From positions 1 through 33,147 of the forward strand of contig JAVHLI010000019.1 in assembly GCA_031082185.1 (NCBI GenBank): a stretch of 33,147 nt of DNA. Direction: 5' to 3'. The translations under genes were made by a program, and so were the position numbers. The notes under the pieces are model-generated. The model saw only the letters and a program-made list of their open reading frames with translations, made no database searches and had not been told where the DNA came from. Shown here in pieces: positions 16,289-23,864 of the stretch (the first letter of the stretch is position 1; every line of letters starts with the position of its first letter). Source of the stretch: a bacterium. Lineage in GTDB: Bacteria > Sysuimicrobiota > Sysuimicrobiia > Sysuimicrobiales > Humicultoraceae.

Positions 16289-16319
16289 TTGACACGTCCC
16301 CGCACACCGGCCATATAAT
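16289..16319 (+). promoter_or_regulatory. Sigma70-type promoter of the sugar transport/catabolism block
   Basis: TTGACA (16289-16294) and TATAAT (16314-16319) are both perfect hexamers but 19 bp apart, two longer than optimal, which often goes with regulation. Predicted start of transcription is near 16326. This leaves an unusually long leader of about 175 nt before the binding-protein ATG at 16501. Confidence 0.75.
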
Positions 16320-16326
16320 GAGCAGG

Positions 16327-16350
16327 ACGGATGGACGACGAGACATCCGT
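16327..16350. promoter_or_regulatory. Inverted repeat at the predicted transcription start
   Basis: ACGGATG (16327-16333) and its exact reverse complement CATCCGT (16344-16350) are separated by 10 bp. Located at +1 to +24 of the promoter above, it could be a repressor operator or a 5' stem-loop. Confidence 0.5.
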
Positions 16351-16365
16351 ACATTTACCCGCCAC

Positions 16366-16392
16366 GAAGCGTCGCTTCATGAAGCGTCGCTC
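16366..16392. promoter_or_regulatory. Overlapping palindromes and direct repeat, candidate operator
   Basis: GAAGCG-T-CGCTTC (16366-16378) is a perfect 13-bp palindrome. CGCTTCATGAAGCG (16373-16386) is a perfect 14-bp palindrome sharing half of it. GAAGCGTCGCT recurs at 16381, a 15-bp period. Such paired sites suit a dimeric regulator, for example the GntR/UTRA protein encoded at 21101. Binding is inferred. Confidence 0.55.
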
Positions 16393-16455
16393 GAGGAGGC
16401 ATTTTCATCGGGCCGGAGGTGAGAGCGTCGAGCAGCGCACGGTCGTGTACGGGAA

Positions 16456-16482
16456 CTCCTGAACGTCGAGAAGCTCCTGAAC
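16456..16482 (+). repeat. Direct repeat in the leader of the sugar-binding-protein gene
   Basis: CTCCTGAAC occurs at 16456-16464 and 16474-16482, an 18-bp period, ending 18 nt before the ATG. Just after it lies the strong ribosome-binding site GGGAGGGGAGGAG. The repeat may be regulatory or a trace of local duplication. Confidence 0.5.
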
Positions 16483-16500
16483 AGGGAGGGGAGGAGATAG

Positions 16501-17634
16501 ATGAAGTGTCGCGGTCTGAAGTGGCGCGTCGTCACCATGAGCGTCGCAGCCGTGCTGGCGCTCAGCCTGTCCTCAATGGCAGGACCCCCGCTTCCCAAGG
16601 TCGTGATCGGGTGGACGCCTCCTGACATAACCGGTGTCTTCAAGACCGCCACCGATTTCTTCGAGAAGGGCGCAGCCGACGCGAAGAAGGCCGGCATCGA
16701 GGTCCAGGTGATCAGCCGCTCCCCGGCCACGCACGTGGCCTTCGCGGACCAGGTGGCCATCATCGAGGACTACATCCAGCGCAAGGTCAGCGTGATCGCC
16801 ATCTCGCCCATCGAGGTCGAGGTAGTTATTCCCGCCATCAAGAAGGCGAACGCGGCCGGTATCCCGGTCATCATCGTCAACCTGCTGGAGCCCATCAAGG
16901 GCGTGGACGTCGCCTCCTATATCGGGTTTGACAACACTGTGGCAGGCATGATCTCCGCCTACTCGCTTCTCGACTACTACGGAGGTCCTGGAGTGCTGGG
17001 CACCGGCAGGAAGGTGGACGTGAAGCCGGGCACCTACCTGGACCTCAAGTGGTGGCAGGATCTCTACAAGACCGTGGATCCCAAGACCGCGGCCATCAAG
17101 GCGCGCGTTGCGATCATCGAGGGCGTGGCCGGCGGGTTCTTCTCGACGGCGCGCCTGAACGGGTTCAACAAGGTAGTGGGCCCGTTCCCCGGCGTCAAGG
17201 TGGTCGGGACGCTGCCGGCCGACTGGAACCGCGAGAAGGGGCGCAAGGCCGCCGAGGACTTCCTGACCCGGAATCCCAAGGGCAGTCTCGAGGCCATTTG
17301 GGCTGCTTCCAACGAGATGGGGTTGGGAGCAATGCTCTCGGCTGAGGCAGCCAAGCGCACCGAGATCAAGGTCTTCACCAACGACGTGACCCCGGAATCC
17401 ACCGAGCGGATTGCCGAGGGGAGATTGATGGCTGAGACCTGGCACGGCTTCCCTGAGTGGGGCTGGTACGGCACGAAGTTTGCCGTGATGCTGGCCCTGG
17501 GGCAGAAGGCCGATGTGCCCCAGCTCTTTGACGTGCGTCCCCGCACCGTGTGGAAGGGCAACGCGCGGGAATACTACCCCAACCCCAAGCTGGAGCCCGT
17601 CAACTGGGCCGCCATAAAGGCCAAGTTCAAGTAA
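16501..17634 (+). CDS. Periplasmic sugar-binding protein of ribose/LacI type (Peripla_BP_4)
   Basis: A 377-residue exported receptor. Residues about 1-27 form a signal peptide (charged MKCRGLKWR, then VVTMSVAAVLALSLSSMAG) with no lipobox cysteine, so it should be free in a periplasm. The mature protein shows the type I binding-protein fold of the RbsB/TorT class: FFEKGAADAKKAGIEVQVI, VIAISPIEVEVVIPAIKKANAAGIPVIIVN, YIGFDNTVAGMISAYSLLDYYG and AIWAASNEMGLGAMLSAEAA. It delivers ligand to the ATPase/permease pair encoded 0.9 kb downstream. First gene after the promoter at 16289, with a very strong ribosome-binding site. A hairpin follows it (17644), as is usual where the binding protein is made in excess. 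The ligand is unknown; a sugar or polyol is most likely. Confidence 0.9.
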   Translation: MKCRGLKWRVVTMSVAAVLALSLSSMAGPPLPKVVIGWTPPDITGVFKTATDFFEKGAADAKKAGIEVQVISRSPATHVAFADQVAIIEDYIQRKVSVIAISPIEVEVVIPAIKKANAAGIPVIIVNLLEPIKGVDVASYIGFDNTVAGMISAYSLLDYYGGPGVLGTGRKVDVKPGTYLDLKWWQDLYKTVDPKTAAIKARVAIIEGVAGGFFSTARLNGFNKVVGPFPGVKVVGTLPADWNREKGRKAAEDFLTRNPKGSLEAIWAASNEMGLGAMLSAEAAKRTEIKVFTNDVTPESTERIAEGRLMAETWHGFPEWGWYGTKFAVMLALGQKADVPQLFDVRPRTVWKGNAREYYPNPKLEPVNWAAIKAKFK

Positions 17635-17643
17635 CATGATGGT

Positions 17644-17671
17644 GGGCCGGGGCCTGTGCAGGCCCCGGCCC
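17644..17671. other. Very stable intergenic hairpin after the binding-protein gene
   Basis: Thirteen bases (GGGCCGGGGCCTG) are followed, after TG, by their exact reverse complement, giving an 11-13 bp nearly all-G/C stem. No T tract follows, so it is not a classic Rho-independent terminator. A 3' mRNA stabiliser or attenuator lowering expression of the genes below is more plausible. Confidence 0.75.
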
Positions 17672-17681
17672 GCAAGCAAGG

Positions 17682-17723
17682 GGCAAACGGCGAGAGGCAA
17701 ACGGCGAGAGGCACACGGCAAGG
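17682..17723 (+). repeat. 14-bp tandem repeat between binding-protein and SDR genes
   Basis: GGCAAACGGCGAGA is present twice without a gap (17682-17695, 17696-17709). A third degenerate unit (GGCACACGGCAAGG) follows. Non-coding; it fills most of the spacer between the hairpin and the SDR ribosome-binding site. Confidence 0.8.
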
Positions 17724-17759
17724 GCGCCCCGGCAGTCTGGCACACGGAGGGAAAGGGGC

Positions 17760-18533
17760 ATGAGGGATAGGGGCATGGGAGTCCGCGGTAAGGTGGCGGT
17801 GATCACCGGAGGCGGCGCAGGCATCGGCCGCGCCGCGGCCCTCCTGTTTGCGCGCGAGGGTGCGAGGGTAGTCGTGGCAGATGTGGACAGGGAAGCCGGT
17901 GCCGCCACGGTTGCGCAGATAGCCGCCGAGGGCGGGGAGGCCACGTTCGTGGCCGCGGATGTGTCCAGGCCGAATGAGGTCGGCCTCATGGTAGAAGCGA
18001 CCCTGACCGCCTTCGGGCGCCTGGACATCCTGGTGAACAACGCGGCGATCTACCGCCAGGGCGACGCTGAAACCACGACTGAGGACGACTGGCAGCGCAT
18101 GCTGGAGGTGAACCTGACCGGCCCGTTCCTGTGTGCCAGGTACTGCATCCCCGTGATGCGGCATGGGGGCGGCGGCGTGATCGTCAACGTGGCTTCTGAG
18201 GCCGGTCTCGTGGGAATCAAGGGACAGGTGGCCTACAACGTCACCAAGGCAGGGTTGATCGGCCTTACCAGGAGCCTGGCCGTGGACGGTGCGCCGGCGA
18301 TCCGCGCCAACTGCATCTGCCCGGGCACCTCGGACACTCCCCTGGTTGCGGCGGCGGTGGCGCGCCAGCCCGATCCGGAGGCGGCCCGGCGCGCGCTTGA
18401 ATCGGTCCGGCCCATGGACCGCCTGGGGCGCCCCGAGGAGATCGCGTTCGGAATCCTGTGCCTGGCGTCCGACGAGCTCGCCTACGCGACCGGGGCCGTG
18501 CTGTCGGTAGACGGCGGGTACACCGCGCAGTAG
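17760..18533 (+). CDS. Short-chain dehydrogenase/reductase (SDR)
   Basis: A 257-residue classical SDR. It has the cofactor motif GGGAGIG (17-23), an Asp after the second strand (VVVADVD) suggesting NAD preference, NNA (93-95) and the catalytic set Asn118, Ser146, Tyr159, Lys163 (VNVASEAG, AYNVTKAG). PG near 190 and the C-terminal DGGYTAQ are also typical. It probably oxidises a hydroxyl of the imported sugar or polyol in the cytoplasm. Encoded between the binding protein and the ATPase of its presumed transporter, which ties it to the same substrate. ATG 17760 follows GGAGGGAAAGGGG; an ATG five codons later is possible. Confidence 0.92.
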   Translation: MRDRGMGVRGKVAVITGGGAGIGRAAALLFAREGARVVVADVDREAGAATVAQIAAEGGEATFVAADVSRPNEVGLMVEATLTAFGRLDILVNNAAIYRQGDAETTTEDDWQRMLEVNLTGPFLCARYCIPVMRHGGGGVIVNVASEAGLVGIKGQVAYNVTKAGLIGLTRSLAVDGAPAIRANCICPGTSDTPLVAAAVARQPDPEAARRALESVRPMDRLGRPEEIAFGILCLASDELAYATGAVLSVDGGYTAQ

Positions 18534-18543
18534 GGGTTCTGAG

Positions 18544-20055
18544 GTGTCTGGCGGCGAGATCCTCCGACTTGAAGGCATTGACAAGCGCTTCCCGGGTGTC
18601 CACGCCCTGGACCAGGTGGACCTCGACCTTGTAGAGGGCGAGATCCACATGCTGCTGGGCGAGAACGGCGCCGGTAAGTCCACGCTCCTCAAGATCCTGA
18701 GCGGTTCGATACAGAAGGACGCTGGCCGCATTCTGCTGCGCGGCCGGCCGGTTGAGATCGCGGATGCCAAGCACGCCCGGGCGCTCGGGATAGGGATGGT
18801 CTACCAGGAACTCAGCCTCGTGCCCGGTCTGACCGTGGCGGAGAACATCTTCCTGGGACGGTGGCCGGCCCGCGCAGGAGGGTTGGTCAACTGGCATGAG
18901 ATGGTGGCCCGGGCCGAGGCCGTGCTGGGCAGCCTGGGAGTACCGATAGACCCGCGCATCCCGGTGCGCAATCTATCCGTCGCGGAGCAGCAACTGACGG
19001 AGATTGCGAGGGTCCTGGCCTTGGATGTGCAGATTCTGCTGCTCGACGAACCGACCTCGGCCCTATCCGACCGGGACCGCGATCGGCTGTTCGGCCTCCT
19101 CCGGGGCCTGCGGGGTAAGGGCGTTTCTGTTCTGTACACGTCGCACAGACTCGGCGAGATCCGGGAGATCGGGGACCGTGCCACGGTGCTGCGTGACGGC
19201 CGGAAGGTCGGCACCGTGGCGGTTGCGGACGCCGGCGAGGACGCCGTGGTGCGCATGATGGTCGGGCGTGACATCCGCGAGCGATTTCCCAAGACGTCTG
19301 TGCCCATCGGCGCCCCGGTGCTGACCGTCCGCGACCTCTGCGCAGGTGGCCTGCTCCATGGGATCAACTTCACGGTGCACTCTGGCGAGATCCTGGGCAT
19401 CTTCGGCCTGCGGGGCGCGGGACGCACTACGCTGGCGCGCTCCCTCTTCGGTCTGGAGCGGGCCGCGCGGGCCGAGATCCTGGTCAACGGCGCGAGGATC
19501 GAGGTCAACTCGCCCGAAGACGCGATCAGGCACGGCATCGGTTACTCCACCGAGGACCGGCGGCAGGGGCTGGTGCCGGGTATGGGCCTGCCGCCCAACA
19601 TCACCCTCGCCAGTCTCGATGGCGTAACGCGCGCCGGCATCATTGACCACCGTGAGGAGCAGCGGATCGGTGCCAGGTTGGTCGAGGAGCTCAGGATACA
19701 GCCGCCGATCCTGTCCAGACCGGTCAGGTTCTTGAGCGGCGGCAACCAGCAGAAAGTAGTGCTCGCCAAGTGGCTGGCGAGCAAATCGCGCGTGCTCATC
19801 TTCGATGAGCCCACGCGAGGGATTGACGTGGGCGCCAAGACCGAGGTGTTCCAGCTCATGGGGCGGCTGTGCGCGCTGGGGGTGGGGCTGCTGATGCTCT
19901 CCTCGGAGATCCCGGAGGTGCTGGCCATGGCAGACAGGATCCTGGTGATGCATCGCGGGCAGATCACGGCGGAGTACCGCAGGGGCGAGGCTACCCAGGA
20001 GGATCTCCTGCGCAGCGCAGTCGGACTGTCCTCATCAGGCCTGGAGGAAGCCTAA
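18544..20055 (+). CDS. Sugar ABC transporter ATP-binding protein, RbsA/MglA-like (two ABC domains)
   Basis: A 503-residue tandem ATPase of the ribose/galactoside class. Domain 1 has Walker A GENGAGKST (39-47), a degenerate signature LSVAEQQLTEIARVLA and Walker [12 protein letters not shown]. Domain 2 has the altered P-loop GLRGAGRTT, the canonical signature LSGGNQQKV and LIFDEPTRGIDVGAK. This asymmetry is normal for the family. It starts at GTG 10 nt after the SDR gene. Its stop overlaps the permease ATG by one base (TAATG), so the two are coupled. It powers import of the ligand bound by the receptor at 16501. Confidence 0.95.
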   Translation: MSGGEILRLEGIDKRFPGVHALDQVDLDLVEGEIHMLLGENGAGKSTLLKILSGSIQKDAGRILLRGRPVEIADAKHARALGIGMVYQELSLVPGLTVAENIFLGRWPARAGGLVNWHEMVARAEAVLGSLGVPIDPRIPVRNLSVAEQQLTEIARVLALDVQILLLDEPTSALSDRDRDRLFGLLRGLRGKGVSVLYTSHRLGEIREIGDRATVLRDGRKVGTVAVADAGEDAVVRMMVGRDIRERFPKTSVPIGAPVLTVRDLCAGGLLHGINFTVHSGEILGIFGLRGAGRTTLARSLFGLERAARAEILVNGARIEVNSPEDAIRHGIGYSTEDRRQGLVPGMGLPPNITLASLDGVTRAGIIDHREEQRIGARLVEELRIQPPILSRPVRFLSGGNQQKVVLAKWLASKSRVLIFDEPTRGIDVGAKTEVFQLMGRLCALGVGLLMLSSEIPEVLAMADRILVMHRGQITAEYRRGEATQEDLLRSAVGLSSSGLEEA

Positions 20056-21098
20056 TGGCGCAACAACGGAAAGCGCACGCCGGTTCGGAGGTGGCCGTGG
20101 CGAAGGAGGCGCCGAGTGGCTCGGAGGCCTGGTCGGTGAGGCTGCTGCTTAAGGGAGGGCCCATCATCGCACTCTTCCTGCTCGCCGGGTATCTCTCCGC
20201 CGTCTCACCCCACTTCCGGACCGCCGGTAACTTCATGAACGTCCTGGCCCAGACCTCGGTGACCGCCATCCTGGCCGTGGGTCAGACGCTTGTAATAATC
20301 TCGGGAGGCATTGACCTCTCGGTGGCAGCGATGATGGCGCTGGCCGGCTCTGTCTCGGCGGTGTCCCTGGCCTACTGGGGATGGAGCGTCTGGCTGGGCC
20401 TGCCTCTGGGGCTGGCCGTGGGCACGCTGGTGGGCCTGATCAACGGTCTGGTGATCACGAAGGGCAGGATCCCCGACTTCATCGCCACGCTGGGGATGAT
20501 GACCACGGCGCGCGGTGTCTCCCTACTGCTGACCCAGGGGCTGCCTGTTCCCTCACACGTGACCGCAATCCAGTTGAAGGCTTATCTACCTCCCGAGCTC
20601 ATTTGGCTCGGCAGCGGAGCAGTCCTGGGCGTGCCGGTGCCCGCGTTGGTTGCCGTGGCAACGGCCCTGCTGGGGTGGACCGTCCTGCACTACTCGCGGT
20701 TGGGGCGCTCGGCCCTTGCCGTGGGAGGAAACCGCGAGGCGGCCCGGGTCTCGGGCATCAACGTGGACCGCACGAAGATTGCCGTCTACGCGTTCTGTGG
20801 TTTCACTGCGGGAATCGGAGGTCTTGTGCTGACCGGTCGGCTGAACTCCGCCAACGCGCTGATGGGAGACGGTATGGAGCTGCAGTCCATCGGCGCAGTT
20901 GTGCTGGGTGGTACCAACCTCTTCGGCGGTGAAGGTACGGTGATCGGGACCGTGGTTGGAGCCCTGATCATGGGCGTTCTGGGCAACGGGCTCAATCTCC
21001 TAAACGTGTCGGCCTTTTGGCAGCGCGTGGTCATGGGCCTAGTTATCATCATCGTGGTTGTCTTCGATCAGTGGCGCAGAAGGCGGTTTGGAGCGTAG
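20055..21098 (+). CDS. Sugar ABC transporter permease, RbsC-like
   Basis: A 347-residue inner-membrane permease (BPD_transp_2). After a 35-residue polar N-terminus there are about 8-10 hydrophobic segments. Family landmarks are TVTAILAVGQTLVIISGGIDLSV-type residues in helix 2-3, NGLVITKGRIPDFIATLGMM, GRSALAVGGNREAARVSGIN (the cytoplasmic coupling loop) and SIGAVVLGGTNLFGGEGTVIGT. A frame open upstream of 20055 lies inside the ATPase gene; the ATG at 20055 with GGAGG before it is the clear start. It forms the homodimeric channel with the RbsA-like ATPase. Two bases separate it from the regulator gene below. Confidence 0.95.
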   Translation: MAQQRKAHAGSEVAVAKEAPSGSEAWSVRLLLKGGPIIALFLLAGYLSAVSPHFRTAGNFMNVLAQTSVTAILAVGQTLVIISGGIDLSVAAMMALAGSVSAVSLAYWGWSVWLGLPLGLAVGTLVGLINGLVITKGRIPDFIATLGMMTTARGVSLLLTQGLPVPSHVTAIQLKAYLPPELIWLGSGAVLGVPVPALVAVATALLGWTVLHYSRLGRSALAVGGNREAARVSGINVDRTKIAVYAFCGFTAGIGGLVLTGRLNSANALMGDGMELQSIGAVVLGGTNLFGGEGTVIGTVVGALIMGVLGNGLNLLNVSAFWQRVVMGLVIIIVVVFDQWRRRRFGA

Positions 21099-21100
21099 CG

Positions 21101-21871
21101 ATGACTGACCGTCCGGAAGAAGCTGTCCGCGACCGCATCGAGGGAGTGTCCCTGGTGCGCCACGGCGGTGCCGCCCCGCTCTATTCCCAGATCAGGGAAG
21201 CCATTCGCACCAAGATCCAGTCCGGAGAACTGAGCCCGGGAGCGCCGATCCCAACCGAAGCCGAGCTTCAGCGCATCTTCAACGTCAGCCGTCAGACCGT
21301 GCGGCAGGCCGTGGAAGCGCTGGTCACGGAGGGCTACCTGGTCCGCAGCCGCGGGAAGGGGACCTTCGTTCTCCAGCGCCGCATCGAGGAGCCCCTGCCC
21401 AAGCTGGTGAGCTTCACGCAGGAGATGCGCAGCCGCGGGGCAGAGCCTTCCACGCGCAGCGCCGTGGCCTCGTGGGTGGAGCCAAGCCCTGCGGTTCGCG
21501 AGGCGCTCAGGGTTGAGGCCGGCGAGCAGGTCCTCAAGATCGAGCGCGTGCGCTGCGCCGATGGGGCCGTGATCGTTGTGCTCATGTCCTATCTGCCCAA
21601 GTGGGTGGGCCTGACCGGGCAGGAGGATTTCGCGGGATCCCTCTACGACCTGTTTCAGTACCGCCTGGGCCTGAAGCTCGCCAAGGCCTTCCAGTACATC
21701 GAGGCCGAACAGGCGACCCCTGCCCTGGCCAGGGCCCTGGAGGTGTCCCGGCGCAGCCCTGTACTGGTGCTGCGGCGCACGCTCTTTGCCGAGGACGGCC
21801 GGCCCATCGAGTACGTCGAGGGTTTCTACCGTGCCGACCGGTACCGCTACTCCATCTGGCTGGAGCCCTAG
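21101..21871 (+). CDS. GntR-family transcriptional regulator, HutC/UTRA subfamily
   Basis: A 256-residue regulator. The winged helix covers about residues 25-92 (PLYSQIREAIRTKIQSGELSPG in pattern, then PTEAELQRIFNVSRQTVRQAVEAL and RSRGKGTFV). A UTRA effector domain covers about 110-250 (LKIERVRCADG, LFQYRLGLKLAKAFQYIEAEQA, LVLRRTLFAEDGRPIEYVEGFYRADRYRYSI). UTRA regulators commonly sense sugars, sugar phosphates or small acids produced by the pathway they control. Embedded between transporter and catabolic genes on the same strand, it is the best candidate to bind the palindromes at 16327-16392. The start is ATG at 21101, two bases after the permease stop; a longer open frame upstream overlaps the permease. 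Confidence 0.93.
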   Translation: MTDRPEEAVRDRIEGVSLVRHGGAAPLYSQIREAIRTKIQSGELSPGAPIPTEAELQRIFNVSRQTVRQAVEALVTEGYLVRSRGKGTFVLQRRIEEPLPKLVSFTQEMRSRGAEPSTRSAVASWVEPSPAVREALRVEAGEQVLKIERVRCADGAVIVVLMSYLPKWVGLTGQEDFAGSLYDLFQYRLGLKLAKAFQYIEAEQATPALARALEVSRRSPVLVLRRTLFAEDGRPIEYVEGFYRADRYRYSIWLEP

Positions 21872-21883
21872 GGAGGTGAGGCC

Positions 21884-22753
21884 GTGAAGTACTCGATCAG
21901 CAACTGGATCTACGGGGGTGAGCCCCTGGAGCTCACCTTCCAGCGGCTGCGCAGGTTCGGCTACGACGGGGTGGAGCTGATGGGCGAGCCGGGCCAGTAC
22001 GATCCGGCGGACGTCCGCGCCCTGTGCGGGACATACGGCCTGTCCGTGCTGTCCATCGCCGGCATGTACCCGTGGCCCACCGACAGCCGCGACCTGGCCA
22101 GTCCTGACCCGCTCGTGCGCGGCCGGGCAGTGCGATACCTGGAGGCGTGCGTGGAGTTCGCCTCGGCGGTGGGCGCGCCGCTGGTCATCGTCGTGCCCTC
22201 CGCGGTAGCAAAGACCGCGCCGACCATGGAGCTGCGTGACGAGGCCGTCTGGACGGAAGGCTACGACCAGGCGTGGCGGAACGCGGTCGCCGCTGTACGC
22301 GAGGCCGCGCGCGCGGCCGAGGCAAAGGGCGCCTTCCTTGCCATCGAGCCCATCAACCGGTACGAGACCTTCTTGATCAACACCTGCGAGCAGGCGCTGC
22401 GGTTCGCGGACGAGGTTGGGTCGGACGCGGTAGCCGTGCACCTGGATACGTTCCACATGAACATAGAGGAGGCGGACCCCGCGGCCGCGGTGCGGCTAGC
22501 AGGGAAGCGGCTGGTGAACGTGCACATCTCCGACAGCAACCGCCAGGCAGTGGGCCGCGGGCACACCGACTTCCGGGCGCTGATGCGGGCCCTGCGGGAG
22601 ATCGGCTACACGCGGGCGCTGGCGCTGGAACCGCTGCCACCGCTGCCGGATCCCTACATCGCGATCCGGATGAGCCGCCTGCGCCACCTCTGGGACAGCT
22701 TCGCCGAGGAATCCATCCAGCGGCTGCGCGCCATCGAGGAGGACATCGCCTGA
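21884..22753 (+). CDS. Ketose 3-epimerase (D-tagatose/D-psicose 3-epimerase-like)
   Basis: A 289-residue TIM-barrel sugar epimerase. The four metal/catalytic residues of Agrobacterium D-psicose 3-epimerase (Glu152, Asp185, His211, Glu246, from memory) have counterparts at Glu155, Asp188, His214 and Glu249, the same offset of three each time. The substrate-binding Glu158, His188 and Arg217 correspond to Glu161, His191 and Arg220. Motifs are AIEPINRYET, HLDTFHMNIEE, VHISDSNR and ALALEP. The expected reaction is C3 epimerisation of a free ketose; the particular ketose (hexulose, pentulose, tetrulose) is open. The start is GTG at 21884 behind GGGAGGTGAG. It follows the regulator by 12 nt and leads the enzyme part of the operon. 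Confidence 0.87.
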   Translation: MKYSISNWIYGGEPLELTFQRLRRFGYDGVELMGEPGQYDPADVRALCGTYGLSVLSIAGMYPWPTDSRDLASPDPLVRGRAVRYLEACVEFASAVGAPLVIVVPSAVAKTAPTMELRDEAVWTEGYDQAWRNAVAAVREAARAAEAKGAFLAIEPINRYETFLINTCEQALRFADEVGSDAVAVHLDTFHMNIEEADPAAAVRLAGKRLVNVHISDSNRQAVGRGHTDFRALMRALREIGYTRALALEPLPPLPDPYIAIRMSRLRHLWDSFAEESIQRLRAIEEDIA

Positions 22754-22780
22754 GGAGACATCGCCACAGGAGATGTCGCA
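22739..22780 (+). repeat. Degenerate 15-bp triplicate at the epimerase/Gfo-Idh junction
   Basis: ACATCGCC at 22743, ACATCGCC at 22758 and ATGTCGCA at 22773 recur at an exact 15-bp period, each preceded by GGA or GAG. The units cross the epimerase stop codon. The third unit creates an ATG (22773) that is probably an accident, not the start of the next gene. Confidence 0.65.
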
Positions 22781-22811
22781 GCGGGCAGTGCAGACAGGGG
22801 AGGACACATCG

Positions 22812-23864
22812 GTGGGATCGGTTGTGAACGTCTGCGTCGTTGGCCTTGGGCGGGCCGGCATGGTTCACGCGGTCAACTTCCAGCGGCACGTGCCCGGCGC
22901 CGTGCTGGCTGCGGTAGTCGAAGCCGACCGCGAGGTGCTGGAGGCCCGCGCAGCCGAGCTCGGGGTGGCCGGGCGGTTCACCGGGATCCGCGAGTCGCTC
23001 GATGGGGCGCCGGTCGACGCGGTGTGCATAACCACACCCACCTTCACGCACGCAGAGATCGCGGTGGCCTCTGCCCGCGCCGGCAAGCACGTTCTCTGCG
23101 AGAAGCCCATGGCCCTGAACCTGGTCGAGGCGGACCGGATGATCGAGGCCGCGGCAGATGCGGGCGTCCTGCTGCAGATGGCGTTCATGCGCCGGTTCGA
23201 TCCTGCCTTCAGGGAGGCCAGACAACTCGTGGCGGAGGGTAGGATCGGTCGCCCCATGGTTATTCGATCACTCACCCGGGGGCCGGGCCTGCCGCCGCGC
23301 TGGGCCTGGGATGCTGCTCGCAGTAACGGCATGCTGGCCGAGGTGAACAGCCACGACTTCGACACCGTGCGGTGGATAGCAGGCACGGAGGTCACCCGGG
23401 TCTATGCCGAGACCTCCGCGACCAAGCGGCCCGATCTGCTTCAGGAGTTCCCCGGGTTCTACGACAGCGCGGTGGTGACGCTGCGCATGGCGGACGGCGT
23501 CCTGGCCACGATTGACGGCGCGTGCCCGGTGGACTACGGCTACGACGCCCGGCTGGAGGTCCTGGGCACCGAGGGCGTCCTACAGGTCGGCGAGTTGCGC
23601 GGCGGCGCCGTTCTGCTGTGCACGAGAGCGTCGGGCGTTCAGTCCAAGCCGTTTGCGAGCTGGCGCGATCGGTTCAGGGAGGCCTACATCGCCGAGGCCG
23701 CGCACTTCATACGCTGCATACATGGAGAGGAGCAGCTTCTCTCTACCGGGCTCGACGGCAGGAGGGCGCTGGAGGCGACGCTCGCGGCCAACCTCTCCAG
23801 CCGCCTGGGCGTGCCGGTCGTCCTACCACTCGAGGAAGCCGGCGCCCCGGGGGACCGGGCATGA
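22812..23864 (+). CDS. Gfo/Idh/MocA-family oxidoreductase (inositol/sugar dehydrogenase-like)
   Basis: A 350-residue NAD(P)-dependent dehydrogenase. The N-terminal Rossmann fold has VCVVGLGRAGMVHAVNF, the domain-linking CEKPMALNLVEADRMIEAA contains the diagnostic EKP, and LQMAFMRRFDPAFREA follows. The C-terminal alpha/beta domain has GMLAEVNSHDFDTVRWIAG with the His-Asp catalytic-type residues. It resembles myo-inositol 2-dehydrogenases and scyllo-inositol dehydrogenases, but other sugars are possible. I chose GTG 22812 because GGGGAGGA lies 8 nt before it and the Rossmann fold follows within a few residues. ATG 22773 has no properly spaced ribosome-binding site and lies in a repeat; GTG 22824 is another option. 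The stop overlaps the next ATG (ATGA). Confidence 0.9.
   Translation: MGSVVNVCVVGLGRAGMVHAVNFQRHVPGAVLAAVVEADREVLEARAAELGVAGRFTGIRESLDGAPVDAVCITTPTFTHAEIAVASARAGKHVLCEKPMALNLVEADRMIEAAADAGVLLQMAFMRRFDPAFREARQLVAEGRIGRPMVIRSLTRGPGLPPRWAWDAARSNGMLAEVNSHDFDTVRWIAGTEVTRVYAETSATKRPDLLQEFPGFYDSAVVTLRMADGVLATIDGACPVDYGYDARLEVLGTEGVLQVGELRGGAVLLCTRASGVQSKPFASWRDRFREAYIAEAAHFIRCIHGEEQLLSTGLDGRRALEATLAANLSSRLGVPVVLPLEEAGAPGDRA

Noticed and set aside
16379-16462. 27-codon leader peptide (ATG 16379 to TGA) in the sugar-operon leader
   Set aside because: No ribosome-binding site, and its ATG is the centre of a perfect palindrome that explains the sequence better; no codon run suggestive of attenuation.
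17644-17671. Rho-independent terminator after the binding-protein gene
   Set aside because: The stem is excellent but no T tract follows, so it is listed as a stabiliser/attenuator-type hairpin.
15741-17723. CRISPR-like arrays
   Set aside because: The repeats found (12 and 14 bp, contiguous) lack spacers and are too short; no cas genes are present.
21068-22456. 462-codon open frame on the minus strand
   Set aside because: It lies antisense to the clearly coding GntR/UTRA and epimerase genes and reads as low-complexity His/Gln/Arg/Leu-rich sequence with no family motif; a high-GC shadow frame.
23522-23860. Upstream extension of the Zn-dehydrogenase frame, and likewise 27862-28515 for the hydroxyacid dehydrogenase
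   Set aside because: These stretches overlap conserved coding sequence in another frame; the true starts have ATGA/GTGA overlaps with the preceding stop codons.
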